Assembly: GCF_030848505.1 (NCBI RefSeq)
Contig: NZ_JAVDDU010000010.1
Location: forward strand, 80,612-144,611
DNA: 64,000 nt
From: Marinimicrobium hydrolyticum
GTDB lineage: Bacteria; Pseudomonadota; Gammaproteobacteria; Pseudomonadales; Cellvibrionaceae
Direction of reading: 5' to 3'
The first letter of the stretch is position 1. Each line of letters begins with the position of its first letter. The notes beneath the pieces were generated by a model, which worked only from the letters and a program-made list of their open reading frames with translations, made no database searches and was not told where the DNA came from. Below are positions 18,996 through 28,417 of the stretch, piece by piece. Made by a program: the position numbers and the translations under genes.

Positions 18996-19005
18996 AGGCA
19001 CAGAC

Positions 19006-19044
19006 ACCCCAGAAGCTTATGGCTGGGGTTGTAACTGTTTTTTT
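19006..19044 (+). terminator. Terminator after yciK
   Basis: ACCCCAG (19006-19012) pairs with CTGGGGT (19023-19029). Downstream comes TGTAACTG and a run of seven T. The T-run starts nine bases after the stem, so it is a moderate candidate. It lies between the convergent yciK and DUF2802 genes. Confidence 0.5.
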
Positions 19045-19047
19045 GTC

Positions 19048-19431
19048 TCAGCGGTGCTCAGCCATGGCCATGGCTCCTAGCAGTGATACTTCCGCTCGGG
19101 ACAAACCGCAGCGGCGCGCTACTTCGTCAAGATCCAGCCCCTGCTCAAGCAGGGTACTGGCTTGTGAATAGGGATAATCCGTATTGGTGTCGGAGGAGAA
19201 CTGAGCGGCTGCCGGCTCAGCTTTGATCAAACGCTTTTCCAACGCGATGAGTCGCTGCCCCATACCAATCGACGCACTACCAGTGCTCGCCAGCTCGCGC
19301 TCCAGACGCGCGCATTGTTGGCGCAAGGCTATAATGTGCTGACGACTGGACCAGAGTGCCCACAGACTCACCAACAGCGCCACTGCCCCTGACGAAGCAC
19401 CGATCCACAAAGCCAGCTCTGATCCACTCAT
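19048..19431 (-). CDS. DUF2802 membrane-anchored protein at end of chemotaxis operon
   Basis: A 127-aa protein of the DUF2802 type. It has one N-terminal membrane segment (about 4-26), a heptad-like charged stretch (about 30-65) and a C-terminal helix-turn-helix-like piece GLDLDEVARRCGLSRAEV (about 100-117). The homologous gene closes the flagellar/chemotaxis cluster in Pseudomonas, directly after cheW. The start ATG at 19431 has GAGG upstream and follows the cheW stop by 13 bp; the frame extends 15 codons further but would overlap cheW. No biochemical role is known to me. Confidence 0.85.
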   Translation of the reverse strand: MSGSELALWIGASSGAVALLVSLWALWSSRQHIIALRQQCARLERELASTGSASIGMGQRLIALEKRLIKAEPAAAQFSSDTNTDYPYSQASTLLEQGLDLDEVARRCGLSRAEVSLLGAMAMAEHR

Positions 19432-19444
19432 GGTCCGCCCTCGC

Positions 19445-19933
19445 TCAAATTTCTTCGAGCTCTGCCCACTCTTCATCGGTCAGCAATTTGCTGAGCTCAA
19501 TCAATATCAACAGTTCATCGTTCTTGTAGCAAACGCCCTGGATAAACTTGGCGCTCTCCTCGTTGCCCACATTGGGCGCGGTTTCGATCTCGGACTGCTT
19601 CAGGTATACCACTTCCGAAACGCTGTCCACCAACATACCAATCACGTGATTATCGGTTTCGATAATCACCACACGGGTGTTATCGGTAATCTCACCCTGA
19701 GATAAACCAAAGCGCTGCCGGGTATCCACCACGGTAACCACATTGCCGCGCAGGTTGATGATGCCCAACACGTAATCGGGCGCTCCCGGCACCGGTGCGA
19801 TTTCCGAGTAACGGAGCACTTCCTGCACCTGCATCACATTAATGCCATAGGTTTCGCCTTCTAGACGAAACGTTACCCATTGCAATATCTGATCGTCCGG
19901 GTCGTTTTTACCCTTTTTGTCAGTGCTGGTCAT
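19445..19933 (-). CDS. cheW: Chemotaxis coupling protein CheW
   Basis: Adaptor linking chemoreceptors to CheA in polar arrays. The 162-aa protein is a single CheW domain, with FRLEGETYGINVMQVQEVLR near 28-47, GIINLRGNVVTVVD near 64-77, and a short charged N-terminal extension. It lies downstream of parP across a 262-bp gap with two small hairpins (GCAGGC-GATAA-GCCTGC near 20054 and a TAGCC-GCC-GGCTA palindrome near 20085), which may separate transcription units. Confidence 0.96.
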   Translation of the reverse strand: MTSTDKKGKNDPDDQILQWVTFRLEGETYGINVMQVQEVLRYSEIAPVPGAPDYVLGIINLRGNVVTVVDTRQRFGLSQGEITDNTRVVIIETDNHVIGMLVDSVSEVVYLKQSEIETAPNVGNEESAKFIQGVCYKNDELLILIELSKLLTDEEWAELEEI

Positions 19934-20195
19934 ACCGCTTTCCTCAAAATCTCGTGTGCAAATTCAACAGGCGTCAAAAAAATTACGCTTTTCCTTGGTT
20001 TTCTCTTTATTGAAACTATAGCTGGTACAAACGTCGAATCTTACTCGCAGGCGATAAGCCTGCTAAATCAATGGGTTATAGCCGCCGGCTAGAGAGCAAA
20101 GGTTCCGGACACCTGTTAACTATAGTCAATTCACGTACTTATGTTGTCCTTTGTAGCAGCTATTGTGCCAAGCTGGGGCTTTTGAGCCGAAACCG

Positions 20196-21023
20196 TCAGG
20201 CGCGCTGCCTGCGCTCGGCTTCCATCAAAATTTGGCCGATGCGCGGCACATCCAGCAATGCGCACATCCGTTCTTTCACCATACCAGCCAGCCACGGCCG
20301 TTTGCTTCGCTCGCCACGCCATTTGACATCACTCGGTTCCAGAGTGACCGGCTGACGTACGGAGTCCACAGCCAGACCCCAAGGTACACCATCGATAGAA
20401 ATCACGTATTTGGCGCTGTCCAAAAACGCTTCGTCATAGCGCTCGGGCATGACGAATTTGGCCGTGTTAACGGTGCGAATCTTTCCCGCGGGTGTTGGCT
20501 GAATGCCCATAAACCAATCCACCTGGCCGAACAGTGGCGTAAGCGCATCGGTAATGGGCTGGATCTGACCCAGAGAAATCAGAGGTACCGCCAACGTTAG
20601 CCCAGAGACATCGAACAGCAACACATCAAAACGGCTCTGAGCCCAAGCTGGGCGGCCGTTGGGCAACCACTCCAAATCCTTGGCCTGGTAACTAAACGCC
20701 TCGGCGCTGACAGGCTCGACAATGGCTTCTTCAATGTCAGGCGCTAAGGTCGACGGCACTTGCGTAGAAGCCAGTGGCTCTTGGATGGCTTCAGGGAGAG
20801 GCGTCGGTTCAGGATCAGAAACCAGTGTGTGCACGGGTTCGATCACACTCTCTGCTCGCTCCAGTTCCTGAGCGCTAATAGCGGCGCTGTACAATAGTTT
20901 TTGCAGTCGTTCGCGCTGTTCTTCCAACGGGTCCGCATAGCGTGTGGGTGACGCGGCTTCATCGGTGTCCAGAAGCGCGTCGAAATAATTCTGTAAAACC
21001 TGATCCGGCGACGGCTGTTTCAT
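20196..21023 (-). CDS. parP: ParP-like CheW-domain protein
   Basis: 275-aa protein with a conserved N-terminal helix (LQNYFDALL at 10-18), a Pro/Glu-rich linker (about 65-110) and a C-terminal CheW-like (AIF) domain (about 125-265). In vibrios and pseudomonads ParP binds CheA and the ATPase ParC and keeps chemosensory arrays at the flagellated pole. Its start overlaps the parC stop by four bases, so the pair is translationally coupled. The symbol rests on architecture and synteny. Confidence 0.85.
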   Translation of the reverse strand: MKQPSPDQVLQNYFDALLDTDEAASPTRYADPLEEQRERLQKLLYSAAISAQELERAESVIEPVHTLVSDPEPTPLPEAIQEPLASTQVPSTLAPDIEEAIVEPVSAEAFSYQAKDLEWLPNGRPAWAQSRFDVLLFDVSGLTLAVPLISLGQIQPITDALTPLFGQVDWFMGIQPTPAGKIRTVNTAKFVMPERYDEAFLDSAKYVISIDGVPWGLAVDSVRQPVTLEPSDVKWRGERSKRPWLAGMVKERMCALLDVPRIGQILMEAERRQRA

Positions 21024-21823
21024 GGTGCCACCTTATCCGGTGCGCCGCGCTGGGGCTCACGCTGACACAGCCAGCGGTAGAGGGAGCGATAGGCTTCTAC
21101 GCCACGACTCTCTGGCTCGTAAACATGCGGTGCCTGACCAGCTTTACTGGCATCCCGGAATTTAGTGTCTATAGGGATCATGCCTGGCCACACGTGCTTG
21201 GGGTAAGTGTTGCGAATGGTGAGCAAACTGCTCACCGAGGCCTGAGTGCGGCGGTCAAACATCACCGGTAAGATGGTGTATTCCAGAGGCTGGCGGCGTG
21301 ACTTGCTCATCATGGTGAGCGTATGCACCATCCGCTCCAGCCCCTTGAGCGCCAGAAACTCAGTTTGCACCGGCATAACAAGGCGCTGCGCCGCCGCCAA
21401 CGCATTAACCATCAAGACGCCGAGCAGAGGCGGCGTATCCATAATAACCAAATCGTAATCGTCATAAATCTGCGCTAGCGCGCGGGTGAGGACCAGCCCC
21501 ATCCCCTCCTGTCCCATCGATTGTCTTTCCAATGTAGCCAGTGCGGTGGACGCCGGCAGTACGTCCAGGTTGTCTGTACCTGAGGAGTGTATCAATCGCC
21601 GCACGCTTTCCTGAGTCAGGCTCTTACGCTCCTGAAACAGTGTAAATACGCTTAATTCCAAGGTGTCGGGATCTTGACGGAAATAGCTGGTGAGGGACCC
21701 GTGCGGATCTAGGTCCAAGAGCAGGACGCGCTTGCCCTGCTCGGCGGCTAAACCGCCCAGGGCAACGGTGGTAGTGGTCTTGCCTACACCACCTTTTTGA
21801 TTGGCTACCGTCCAAACTCGCAA
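21020..21823 (-). CDS. parC: ParC-like MinD/ParA ATPase for array positioning
   Basis: 267-aa ParA-family ATPase with deviant Walker A NQKGGVGKTTT (signature Lys10, catalytic Lys15), switch I DLDPHGS and switch II DTPPLLGV. It directs polar placement and inheritance of chemosensory arrays with ParP. The start is TTG at 21823, with AAAGGTAG upstream; MRVWTVANQKGG is the conserved beginning, and no ATG fits. It follows motD by 93 bp. Not to be confused with topoisomerase IV ParC. Confidence 0.88.
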   Translation of the reverse strand: MRVWTVANQKGGVGKTTTTVALGGLAAEQGKRVLLLDLDPHGSLTSYFRQDPDTLELSVFTLFQERKSLTQESVRRLIHSSGTDNLDVLPASTALATLERQSMGQEGMGLVLTRALAQIYDDYDLVIMDTPPLLGVLMVNALAAAQRLVMPVQTEFLALKGLERMVHTLTMMSKSRRQPLEYTILPVMFDRRTQASVSSLLTIRNTYPKHVWPGMIPIDTKFRDASKAGQAPHVYEPESRGVEAYRSLYRWLCQREPQRGAPDKVAP

Positions 21824-21916
21824 AATAGCTACCTTTTGTCCTGCTCAGAAACGGCAGGAATCTGTCTTGTGACCGCGTTATCAAGAACGCCTGTAGAGCT
21901 TGAGCAATTTCTGTGC

Positions 21917-22840
21917 CTATCGCGAACGATCCCTTGGCAAATCCGGATCGCTGGAAAATAGTAAATCCCCGTCCTCCAACTCGATGGCCTCAATCAGTGC
22001 TTCGCTGCCGTCTGGCGCTTCAGTGGGCAACTCCTGTATTGAAGGCCTGCGCTCCGCCTCGGCGGGCGCTAAGCGGGACTCCACGCTGGCGCTGGGTCGC
22101 TCGATTTTCGCGCGGGCAATCATCAATGCAACACGCCGGTTCTGTGCTCGGCCTATAGGGGTATCGTTGCTGGCCGCCGGCTGATGCTCACCATAACCCA
22201 CCGCAGACAGTCGTTCAGCGGCTACGCCGTCGCGCTCCAGCAGTTTAACCATCGCCGCCGCGCGAGCTGCAGACAACTCCCAGTTACTGGGAAAACGCGC
22301 ACTGCTGATCGGCACATTGTCAGTGTGCCCTTCCACTTGTATGGGGTTATCCCGGTCCTTCAAGATGGCGGCAATTTGGGAAAAAATCTGCTGTGCCTCC
22401 ACACTTGGTTCGGCGCTGGCGGATCCAAACAAAATGCTGTCCTGAACTTCAATCTGCAACCAGAATTCGTTGCTGTGAACTTGTATCAGCCGGTCATCAA
22501 TGAGCGAACCAAACTCTTCGGAAAAAATCTCCGACAGTTGCTCCAGACCATCGAAGCCGTCGCCCAGTTGATCGCCCTCCCCCGCCACATGATCAAGCGG
22601 CAACTCAATAACACTGGTGGCTGGTGCGCGGCTAACTTCACCCACCTGGATAGGTTGCATCGAGCGGGGGCTAAACGCCTCCATCAAAGTTTCGGAAAGT
22701 TGCCGATGCTTGTTCTCACTCACTTGGGAGACTGAATACATCACCACAAAAAACGCAAACAATAGGGTGATGAAGTCGGCGTAGGAAACCAGCCAGCGCT
22801 CGTGATTAACATGCAGTTCAACGGGTTTACGGCGCGGCAT
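21917..22840 (-). CDS. motD: Flagellar stator protein MotD (MotB family)
   Basis: 307-aa MotB-type stator subunit: one N-terminal transmembrane helix with the proton-binding Asp22 in YADFITLLFAFFVVMY, a plug and linker, and an OmpA-like peptidoglycan-binding domain (about 135-245, with GHTDN and NRRVAL). The acidic C-terminal tail (about 250-307) is variable. It is paired with MotC, eight bases apart, and the pair sits after cheB as in Pseudomonas MotCD, a stator important for swarming there. Confidence 0.94.
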   Translation of the reverse strand: MPRRKPVELHVNHERWLVSYADFITLLFAFFVVMYSVSQVSENKHRQLSETLMEAFSPRSMQPIQVGEVSRAPATSVIELPLDHVAGEGDQLGDGFDGLEQLSEIFSEEFGSLIDDRLIQVHSNEFWLQIEVQDSILFGSASAEPSVEAQQIFSQIAAILKDRDNPIQVEGHTDNVPISSARFPSNWELSAARAAAMVKLLERDGVAAERLSAVGYGEHQPAASNDTPIGRAQNRRVALMIARAKIERPSASVESRLAPAEAERRPSIQELPTEAPDGSEALIEAIELEDGDLLFSSDPDLPRDRSR

Positions 22841-22848
22841 GGCAAAGC

Positions 22849-23589
22849 CTATTGAAGGTAGCCGGTGAGTTTCATTTCGATGGCCCGGGGGTTTTCACCG
22901 TCGGCAATGGCAATAATTCCCTCAATCATCAATTCCCGATGTTGGGAGCGTTCGTTGATGCACATTTTCAGTTTATTGGCGATGGGCAGGAGAAACAAAT
23001 TGGCCAAGGCTACGCCGTAAATCGTCGCCACAAACGCCAGTGCGATACCCGGCCCCAGCTGCTCCGGGTCGGCCAAGTTGCGCATCACATGGATCAAACC
23101 CATGACCGCACCGATGATACCGATGGTGGGCGAATAGCCACCCATGCTTTCATAGAACCGAACCGCGTCCTGATCCCGCTGCTCGTCCAGTACCAGTTCA
23201 TTTTCCATGACACGGCGAATCACTTCCGGTTCGCTGCCATCAACCATCAATTGCAAACCTTTACGGGCGAAGGGGTCGGTTTCGCGTTCGGCAATTTCCT
23301 CCAGCCCTAGCAGCCCTTCCTTACGCGCCGTCACCGACCAACGCACAATTTTGTCGATGCCGCCGCGAAAGGCGTTTTGCGGTGGCTTGAATATCCAGCG
23401 AAAGATTTTTATCGCTCGCTTTAAATGCACCATGGGCGTTTGCAACATGGCCGCACCCAGGGTGCCGCCAAAAACGATCAAAGCCGCGGGGCCGTTGATG
23501 AGTGTGGAGATGGCGCCACCCTCGATGAAGTTGCCCCCAAGCAGAACCGCAAAACCGATGATAACGCCGAGAATACTGAGAATATCCAT
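22849..23589 (-). CDS. motC: Flagellar stator protein MotC (MotA family)
   Basis: 246-aa MotA-family channel subunit with four membrane segments (about 2-22, 30-50, 147-168, 180-202). Its large cytoplasmic loop carries the charged residues that contact FliG. The Pro of YSPTIGIIGAVMGLIHVM corresponds to the conserved stator proline region. It starts one base after the cheB stop, so translation is coupled. Confidence 0.95.
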   Translation of the reverse strand: MDILSILGVIIGFAVLLGGNFIEGGAISTLINGPAALIVFGGTLGAAMLQTPMVHLKRAIKIFRWIFKPPQNAFRGGIDKIVRWSVTARKEGLLGLEEIAERETDPFARKGLQLMVDGSEPEVIRRVMENELVLDEQRDQDAVRFYESMGGYSPTIGIIGAVMGLIHVMRNLADPEQLGPGIALAFVATIYGVALANLFLLPIANKLKMCINERSQHRELMIEGIIAIADGENPRAIEMKLTGYLQ

Positions 23590-24654
23590 CTACAACACCT
23601 CGCGAGCTATGCTCGGGCCCATATCCGTGAGGCTGAGTATCCGATCCGTCAGCCCGGCCTGGGCCACCGCCATGGGCATGCCGTAAATCACACTGCTGGC
23701 TTCATCCTGAGCCCAGATTTCCGAGCCCACCGCTTTCAGCATGCGTGCCCCTTCTCGACCGTCTGAACCCATTCCGGTTAAGACCACACCCAAAACACCA
23801 GCACCGAACTGCTTGGCAGCCGAGCCAAAAGTAATGTCCAGGGAGGGTTTATAGGTCACCCGATCATCCTGCATGATTTTAACCGTAGCGCCGTCACCAT
23901 GGCGCTCAACCAGCATTTGTTTGCCGCCGGGGGCCAACAGGGCCAGGCCTGGCTCCAGCCGGTCACCATCCACCGCTTCACGAACACGGATCTGACATTG
24001 TTTGTCGAGCCGATCGGCAAACGCTTTGGTGAAATTTTCCGGCATGTGCTGAACCAGTAAGATGGGCGCCGCAAAAACTCTGGGAAGGCGAACCAGTACA
24101 TCGGTCAGAGCCACCGGGCCACCAGTGGATGCACCGATAATCACCAGCTCAGGTCTGGCTCTGGAAGAACGGGCTTTGGGTGCTGATATCGGGCGCGGTT
24201 GTACCGGCACCGCTGGGCGCTCCGGCTGGGGGGAGACCTTAGGTATGGGTGTGCGGCCACTTTTTCCGAGTGTTAACAGGCGCTCATGCAGCTTGTCACT
24301 TAGACTCTGCGCACGCTGGGAGACTTCGCCAAAGTTTTTGGGCATAAAGTCCAGCGCGCCGGCGGCCAGTGCGTCCAAGGTGACTCGAGCGCCTTCGTAG
24401 GTCAGAGAGGAAAACATGAGAATGGGGGTCGGGCACTGCGCCATAATCAAACGCACGGCGGTTACGCCATCCATCACCGGCATCTCAAAATCCATAGTGA
24501 TGATATCGGGTTTGAGGCTCAGGGTTTTGTCCACCGCCTCGCGCCCATTGCCCGCAATACCGACCACCTGGAGATCAGGGTGCCGGTTAATGATTTCCTT
24601 CAACCGTTGTTGAAAGAAATTGGAATCGTCGACCACTAATACCCTTAGGGGCAT
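23590..24654 (-). CDS. cheB: Chemotaxis methylesterase CheB
   Basis: Receptor glutamate methylesterase/deamidase activated by phosphorylation from CheA. The 354-aa protein has a receiver domain (phospho-acceptor Asp55 in IITMDFEMP), a linker, and a C-terminal esterase domain with catalytic Ser176 (GASTGG), His203 (QHMPENF) and Asp298 (GMGSDGREG). cheR is not in the window. It follows cheA by 33 bp. Confidence 0.97.
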   Translation of the reverse strand: MPLRVLVVDDSNFFQQRLKEIINRHPDLQVVGIAGNGREAVDKTLSLKPDIITMDFEMPVMDGVTAVRLIMAQCPTPILMFSSLTYEGARVTLDALAAGALDFMPKNFGEVSQRAQSLSDKLHERLLTLGKSGRTPIPKVSPQPERPAVPVQPRPISAPKARSSRARPELVIIGASTGGPVALTDVLVRLPRVFAAPILLVQHMPENFTKAFADRLDKQCQIRVREAVDGDRLEPGLALLAPGGKQMLVERHGDGATVKIMQDDRVTYKPSLDITFGSAAKQFGAGVLGVVLTGMGSDGREGARMLKAVGSEIWAQDEASSVIYGMPMAVAQAGLTDRILSLTDMGPSIAREVL

Positions 24655-24687
24655 AGGTTAAAACTCCACTGCAAGAGCGACGCGCTG

Positions 24688-26979
24688 TTAAGGGCGGCGC
24701 CAGGAATTGCCCGCTTTGTGCGCATAGCGTTTGAGCAGCCCGGGAACATCCAGAATCAGAGCGATGGTGCCATCTCCGGTAATGGTTGCGCCGGCCATGC
24801 CCGGCGTGCCCTGAAGCATTTTCCCCAAGGGTTTAATGACTACTTCTTCCTGCCCCACCAATTGGTCCACCACAAAGCCCACCAGTTGACTCCCCACGGC
24901 GACGATGACCACGTGGGCTTCGCTGGTACGATGGGCGCGGGCATCGCCTTTGATCAGCCAATCCTTTAGATAAAAAATGGGAATGGCGTGATCTCTTACT
25001 GAAACGCATTCCTGACCATCCACCACATGGGATTTGGTCAAATCCATATGGAAAATTTCCTGCACACTGACCAGAGGCAAAGCAAATGCCTGATCAGCTA
25101 ACATGACCATCAGGGTTGGCATGATCGCCAGTGTTAGAGGCACTTTGATATTGAGCCGGGTGCCTACCCCAAGGGTCGATTCAATCTCGACCGAGCCATT
25201 GAGCTGAGAGATTTTGGTTTTCACCACATCCATGCCCACACCGCGACCGGACACATCAGAAATTTCTTTCTTGGTGGAAAACCCCGGGGCAAAGATCAAA
25301 TTGAATGCTTCGGTATCGGACAAGCGATCAGCCGTCTCAATATCCATAAGCCCTTTCTCTACCGCGAGAGCACGCAACTTAACGGGGTCCATGCCGGCGC
25401 CATCGTCGGTGATGGACAGCAGTATATGATCCCCTTCCTGTTCAGCCGAAAGAATCACCTTGCCTTGCCGTGGCTTGCCATTGGCTTCGCGCACGTCGGG
25501 CATTTCAATGCCGTGATCCACAGAGTTACGCACTAAGTGGACCAAAGGGTCGGCCAAAGCTTCTACCAAGTTTTTGTCCAGGTCAGTTTCCTCACCGACC
25601 ATTTCCAGCGCCACGTCTTTTTTCAGATTACGCGCCAGGTCCCGCACTACTCTGGGGAAGCGGCCGAACACCTTCTTAATGGGCTGCATGCGGGTTTTCA
25701 TCACCGCGGATTGCAAATCGGCCGTAACGACATCCAGATTGCCCACGGTTTTTGCCAGAGCTTCATCTTGAATATGGTTACCCAGTCGTACCATGCGGTT
25801 ACGCACCAGCACCAACTCGCCCACCATGTTCATGATGTCGTCCAGACGCTGGGTGTCGACCCGCACGGTGGTTTCCACCGCGGCGGCACCCGCTGGCTCA
25901 CCTTTGGGCGCTTCCGCCGCCGCGACGGGTTTTGCTTGGCCAGCATCCGGTTTAGGTGCAGGCGTTGCTGGCTTAGCGGCAGGTGCTGGAGACTTGGGTT
26001 TCTCTACCGCTGGCTCCTGTGCAGACTGTTCGGATTTTCCAGCCGCGGAACCCTGTGCAGCCGGCCCTTTGCCCCGACCGTGCAGCTCATCCAGCAGTGC
26101 TTCAAATTCGTCTTCAGAAATGGTGTCCTGCGCTTCATCTTGACCAGGATTTTTCGTTGTACTCTTGGCTGGCTCTTGGTCCGCTTTGCTAGTTGATTGG
26201 TCCGAGTCGGACTTTGCACTCGGGCCTTTGCCCTTGCCATGCAATTCGTCGAGCAACGCTTCGAATTCGTCATCGGCGATTTCGTCACCAGAGGATTGAG
26301 GGGCGGCCGCTTTACCGCTGCCAGGCCCTTTGCCCTGCCCGTGCAACTCATCCAGAAGTGCTTCAAACTCATCTTCGGCGATGGTGTCCGCACTCTTTTC
26401 GGTTGTTTTTTGATCGGTAGGAGCTTGAGCGGGAGCATCGCTTATGGCATCCAGCAAGCGCTCGAACTCTTCGTCCGTAATATCCTCGCCGGCACCGGCC
26501 GACGATGCAGAAGCCGGATCGCGCTCAGCGTCTACCGCACCAGAACTTTGCGGCTCAGATGCCGGCTCATCCTCGGCAGCAACCAGATCCTGGCCTGACA
26601 CCAAGCGCTCAAGGGCGGATATCAGCTCTGGGGTGGCGGGAACCAGCTCTTTGCCGCTGGAAATTTGTGAAAACTGGCCATTGATGGTGTCCAGCGCCTG
26701 AAGCACCACATCCATCAATTCGGGCGTTACGGTGCGCTGACCTGTGCGAAGAATATCAAACAGGTTTTCGGTAACATGGCAGCACTCAACCATGGCGTTA
26801 AGCTGCAAAAAGCCAGCGCCCCCTTTCACGGTGTGAAAGCCGCGAAAAATGGCATTCAACAGATCGGTATCGTCGGGTCTTTGTTCAAGATCCACGAGCT
26901 GTTCGGACAGGGATTCAAGGATCTCGCCCGCCTCTACCAGGAAGTCCTGAAGAATCTCTTCGTCTTCACCGAAACCCAT
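24688..26979 (-). CDS. cheA: Chemotaxis histidine kinase CheA with repeated LID-like linker
   Basis: 763-aa kinase of the flagellar chemosensory array. P1 has His49 in FRGFHTVKGG; P3 dimerisation starts near 370; P4 ATPase has NSVDHGIE and DDGAGMD; a CheW-like P5 ends the protein. No ordinary P2 is evident. Instead the linker at 166-310 contains four copies of a short acidic-amphipathic module: 166-178 (degenerate), 199-219, 233-253 and 285-305. The last three each contain EFEALLDELHG followed by GKGP. This resembles the linker region reported to bind ParP in vibrios, which suits the parP/parC genes downstream. Repeat function is inferred. Confidence 0.97.
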   Translation of the reverse strand: MGFGEDEEILQDFLVEAGEILESLSEQLVDLEQRPDDTDLLNAIFRGFHTVKGGAGFLQLNAMVECCHVTENLFDILRTGQRTVTPELMDVVLQALDTINGQFSQISSGKELVPATPELISALERLVSGQDLVAAEDEPASEPQSSGAVDAERDPASASSAGAGEDITDEEFERLLDAISDAPAQAPTDQKTTEKSADTIAEDEFEALLDELHGQGKGPGSGKAAAPQSSGDEIADDEFEALLDELHGKGKGPSAKSDSDQSTSKADQEPAKSTTKNPGQDEAQDTISEDEFEALLDELHGRGKGPAAQGSAAGKSEQSAQEPAVEKPKSPAPAAKPATPAPKPDAGQAKPVAAAEAPKGEPAGAAAVETTVRVDTQRLDDIMNMVGELVLVRNRMVRLGNHIQDEALAKTVGNLDVVTADLQSAVMKTRMQPIKKVFGRFPRVVRDLARNLKKDVALEMVGEETDLDKNLVEALADPLVHLVRNSVDHGIEMPDVREANGKPRQGKVILSAEQEGDHILLSITDDGAGMDPVKLRALAVEKGLMDIETADRLSDTEAFNLIFAPGFSTKKEISDVSGRGVGMDVVKTKISQLNGSVEIESTLGVGTRLNIKVPLTLAIMPTLMVMLADQAFALPLVSVQEIFHMDLTKSHVVDGQECVSVRDHAIPIFYLKDWLIKGDARAHRTSEAHVVIVAVGSQLVGFVVDQLVGQEEVVIKPLGKMLQGTPGMAGATITGDGTIALILDVPGLLKRYAHKAGNSWRRP

Positions 26980-26990
26980 TCAACCTTCCT

Positions 26991-27791
26991 CTAAAATCCG
27001 AGACTGGACAGTAAGTCGTCCACTTCGTCTTGCCCGGAAACCACATCAGCACGCTCTTTGGCGTTAATTTGGGGGCCTTCAGCAGCCGTCGTTTGACGTT
27101 TTTGCTTGGGCTGACTCTCTTTATCGGCATAACCCGATAAACCTGTAACCTCTTCTACCTGTCCAGCGATGCGCACCAAGCTCACTAGATCTTGCTCCAC
27201 CTCGCTGATCAAACCGATCACTCGCTTCAGTACCTGGCCGGTCAGGTCCTGAAAACCCTGTTCAAGGATGATTTCCTGAAGGTTTTTACTCAGTTGATCA
27301 GTGCCGGTGACCATCTGCTCGAAGAACTGATCCATGCGGGCGTAGAGCGCGCGAAACTCGTCAGCACTCATATCGCGGGACTTGAGTCTTGCCCACTCGG
27401 TGCTCAATGCGGCGGCCTCTTGCCCCATATCCATGGCAATGGGCGCAGCTTCTTCAACCATATCCATGGTTTTCTCGGCAGCTTTCTGAGTCAGATCTAT
27501 GACGTATGTCAGACGGTTGGAGGCATCGCGCATTTCCGAATGCTCGATGTTGGGGGGCTCTCGGCTGAGATCGCCGTCAACGTTGAAGTTTACTATTGCG
27601 TCGTGGAGTCCCCGGGTGAGGCGACCGACGGACTGGAAGATGTGTCGGTCACGCGCCTCAGTCATGGCATGAATCATTTGGGACGCCTCTTCGTAGCGGT
27701 CCCCCTGAAGCTTTTCAACCAACAGTTTGGTGCACTCTTTTAACTCGGCGATGAATTCCTCGTTTTCGTGCAGCTGGGTTTGTGACGCCAT
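26991..27791 (-). CDS. cheZ: CheY phosphatase CheZ
   Basis: 266-aa protein. A long helical hairpin region contains the active-site segment EIILEQGFQDLTGQVL (about 174-189), in which Gln and Asp dephosphorylate CheY-P. The C-terminal peptide DEVDDLLSSLGF is the CheY-tethering tail. It follows cheY by 80 bp and ends 11 bp before cheA. Confidence 0.96.
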   Translation of the reverse strand: MASQTQLHENEEFIAELKECTKLLVEKLQGDRYEEASQMIHAMTEARDRHIFQSVGRLTRGLHDAIVNFNVDGDLSREPPNIEHSEMRDASNRLTYVIDLTQKAAEKTMDMVEEAAPIAMDMGQEAAALSTEWARLKSRDMSADEFRALYARMDQFFEQMVTGTDQLSKNLQEIILEQGFQDLTGQVLKRVIGLISEVEQDLVSLVRIAGQVEEVTGLSGYADKESQPKQKRQTTAAEGPQINAKERADVVSGQDEVDDLLSSLGF

Positions 27792-27871
27792 TACTTAGCC
27801 TTTTTGATTGTTATGATCGAGTCGGAAGCTGGCCGAAAGCCCGGCCTGTCGCGCGGCAACAAAGCGGCCGG

Positions 27872-28255
27872 TTAACCCACCCGTTCAAAAATCTTTTCAA
27901 TCTTCTCTTTCAAAGCTTGCGCAGTGAAGGGCTTGACCACATAGCCGTTCACACCTGCCTGCGCCGCTTCGATAATCTGATCGCGCTTGGCCTCGGCGGT
28001 GACCATCAACACCGGCAGCGCACCGAGCTTGTCATCGGCACGCACCGCTCGCAGCAAATCGATACCCGTCATACCGGGCATATTCCAGTCGGTAATCAGA
28101 AAATCGTAGTCGCCACTACGCAGCATGGGTAACGCTGTCACACCGTCATCCGCCTCATGGGTGTTGGAAAAACCCAGGTCTCTAAGCAGGTTTTTTATGA
28201 TCCTTCGCATTGTCGAAAAGTCGTCGACAATCAGGATCTTCATGTTTTTATCCAA
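27872..28255 (-). CDS. cheY: Chemotaxis response regulator CheY
   Basis: 127-aa single receiver domain that, when phosphorylated, binds FliM to change motor rotation. Acid pocket Asp11-Asp12, phospho-acceptor Asp56 (TDWNMPG), Thr86, Tyr105 and Lys108 are all present. It is the first gene of the cheYZAB-motCD-parCP-cheW run, with 162 bp upstream to fliA that contains a TATAAT -10 candidate. Confidence 0.97.
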   Translation of the reverse strand: MDKNMKILIVDDFSTMRRIIKNLLRDLGFSNTHEADDGVTALPMLRSGDYDFLITDWNMPGMTGIDLLRAVRADDKLGALPVLMVTAEAKRDQIIEAAQAGVNGYVVKPFTAQALKEKIEKIFERVG

Positions 28256-28308
28256 TGCAACCTCCGTCGTAACTGGCGGGACTTTGTTAGGGGCTTAATC
28301 CAGCCCTA

Positions 28309-28314
28309 ATTATA
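28309..28314 (-). promoter_or_regulatory. Candidate -10 box upstream of cheY
   Basis: TATAAT on the minus strand 54 bp before the cheY start, within GTTATAATTAGG. No good -35 hexamer stands 16-18 bp upstream, so this is only a tentative sigma-70-type promoter. Confidence 0.3.
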
Positions 28315-28417
28315 ACTTTACCTGCTTCCAGTTTAGCAGGACCGGGCCGGAGCGCGGAGCTTCGGGGAGAAAATGGTTCAGATCAGGCGGGCAAACTACC
28401 TGCAATCGTCATTTTGG

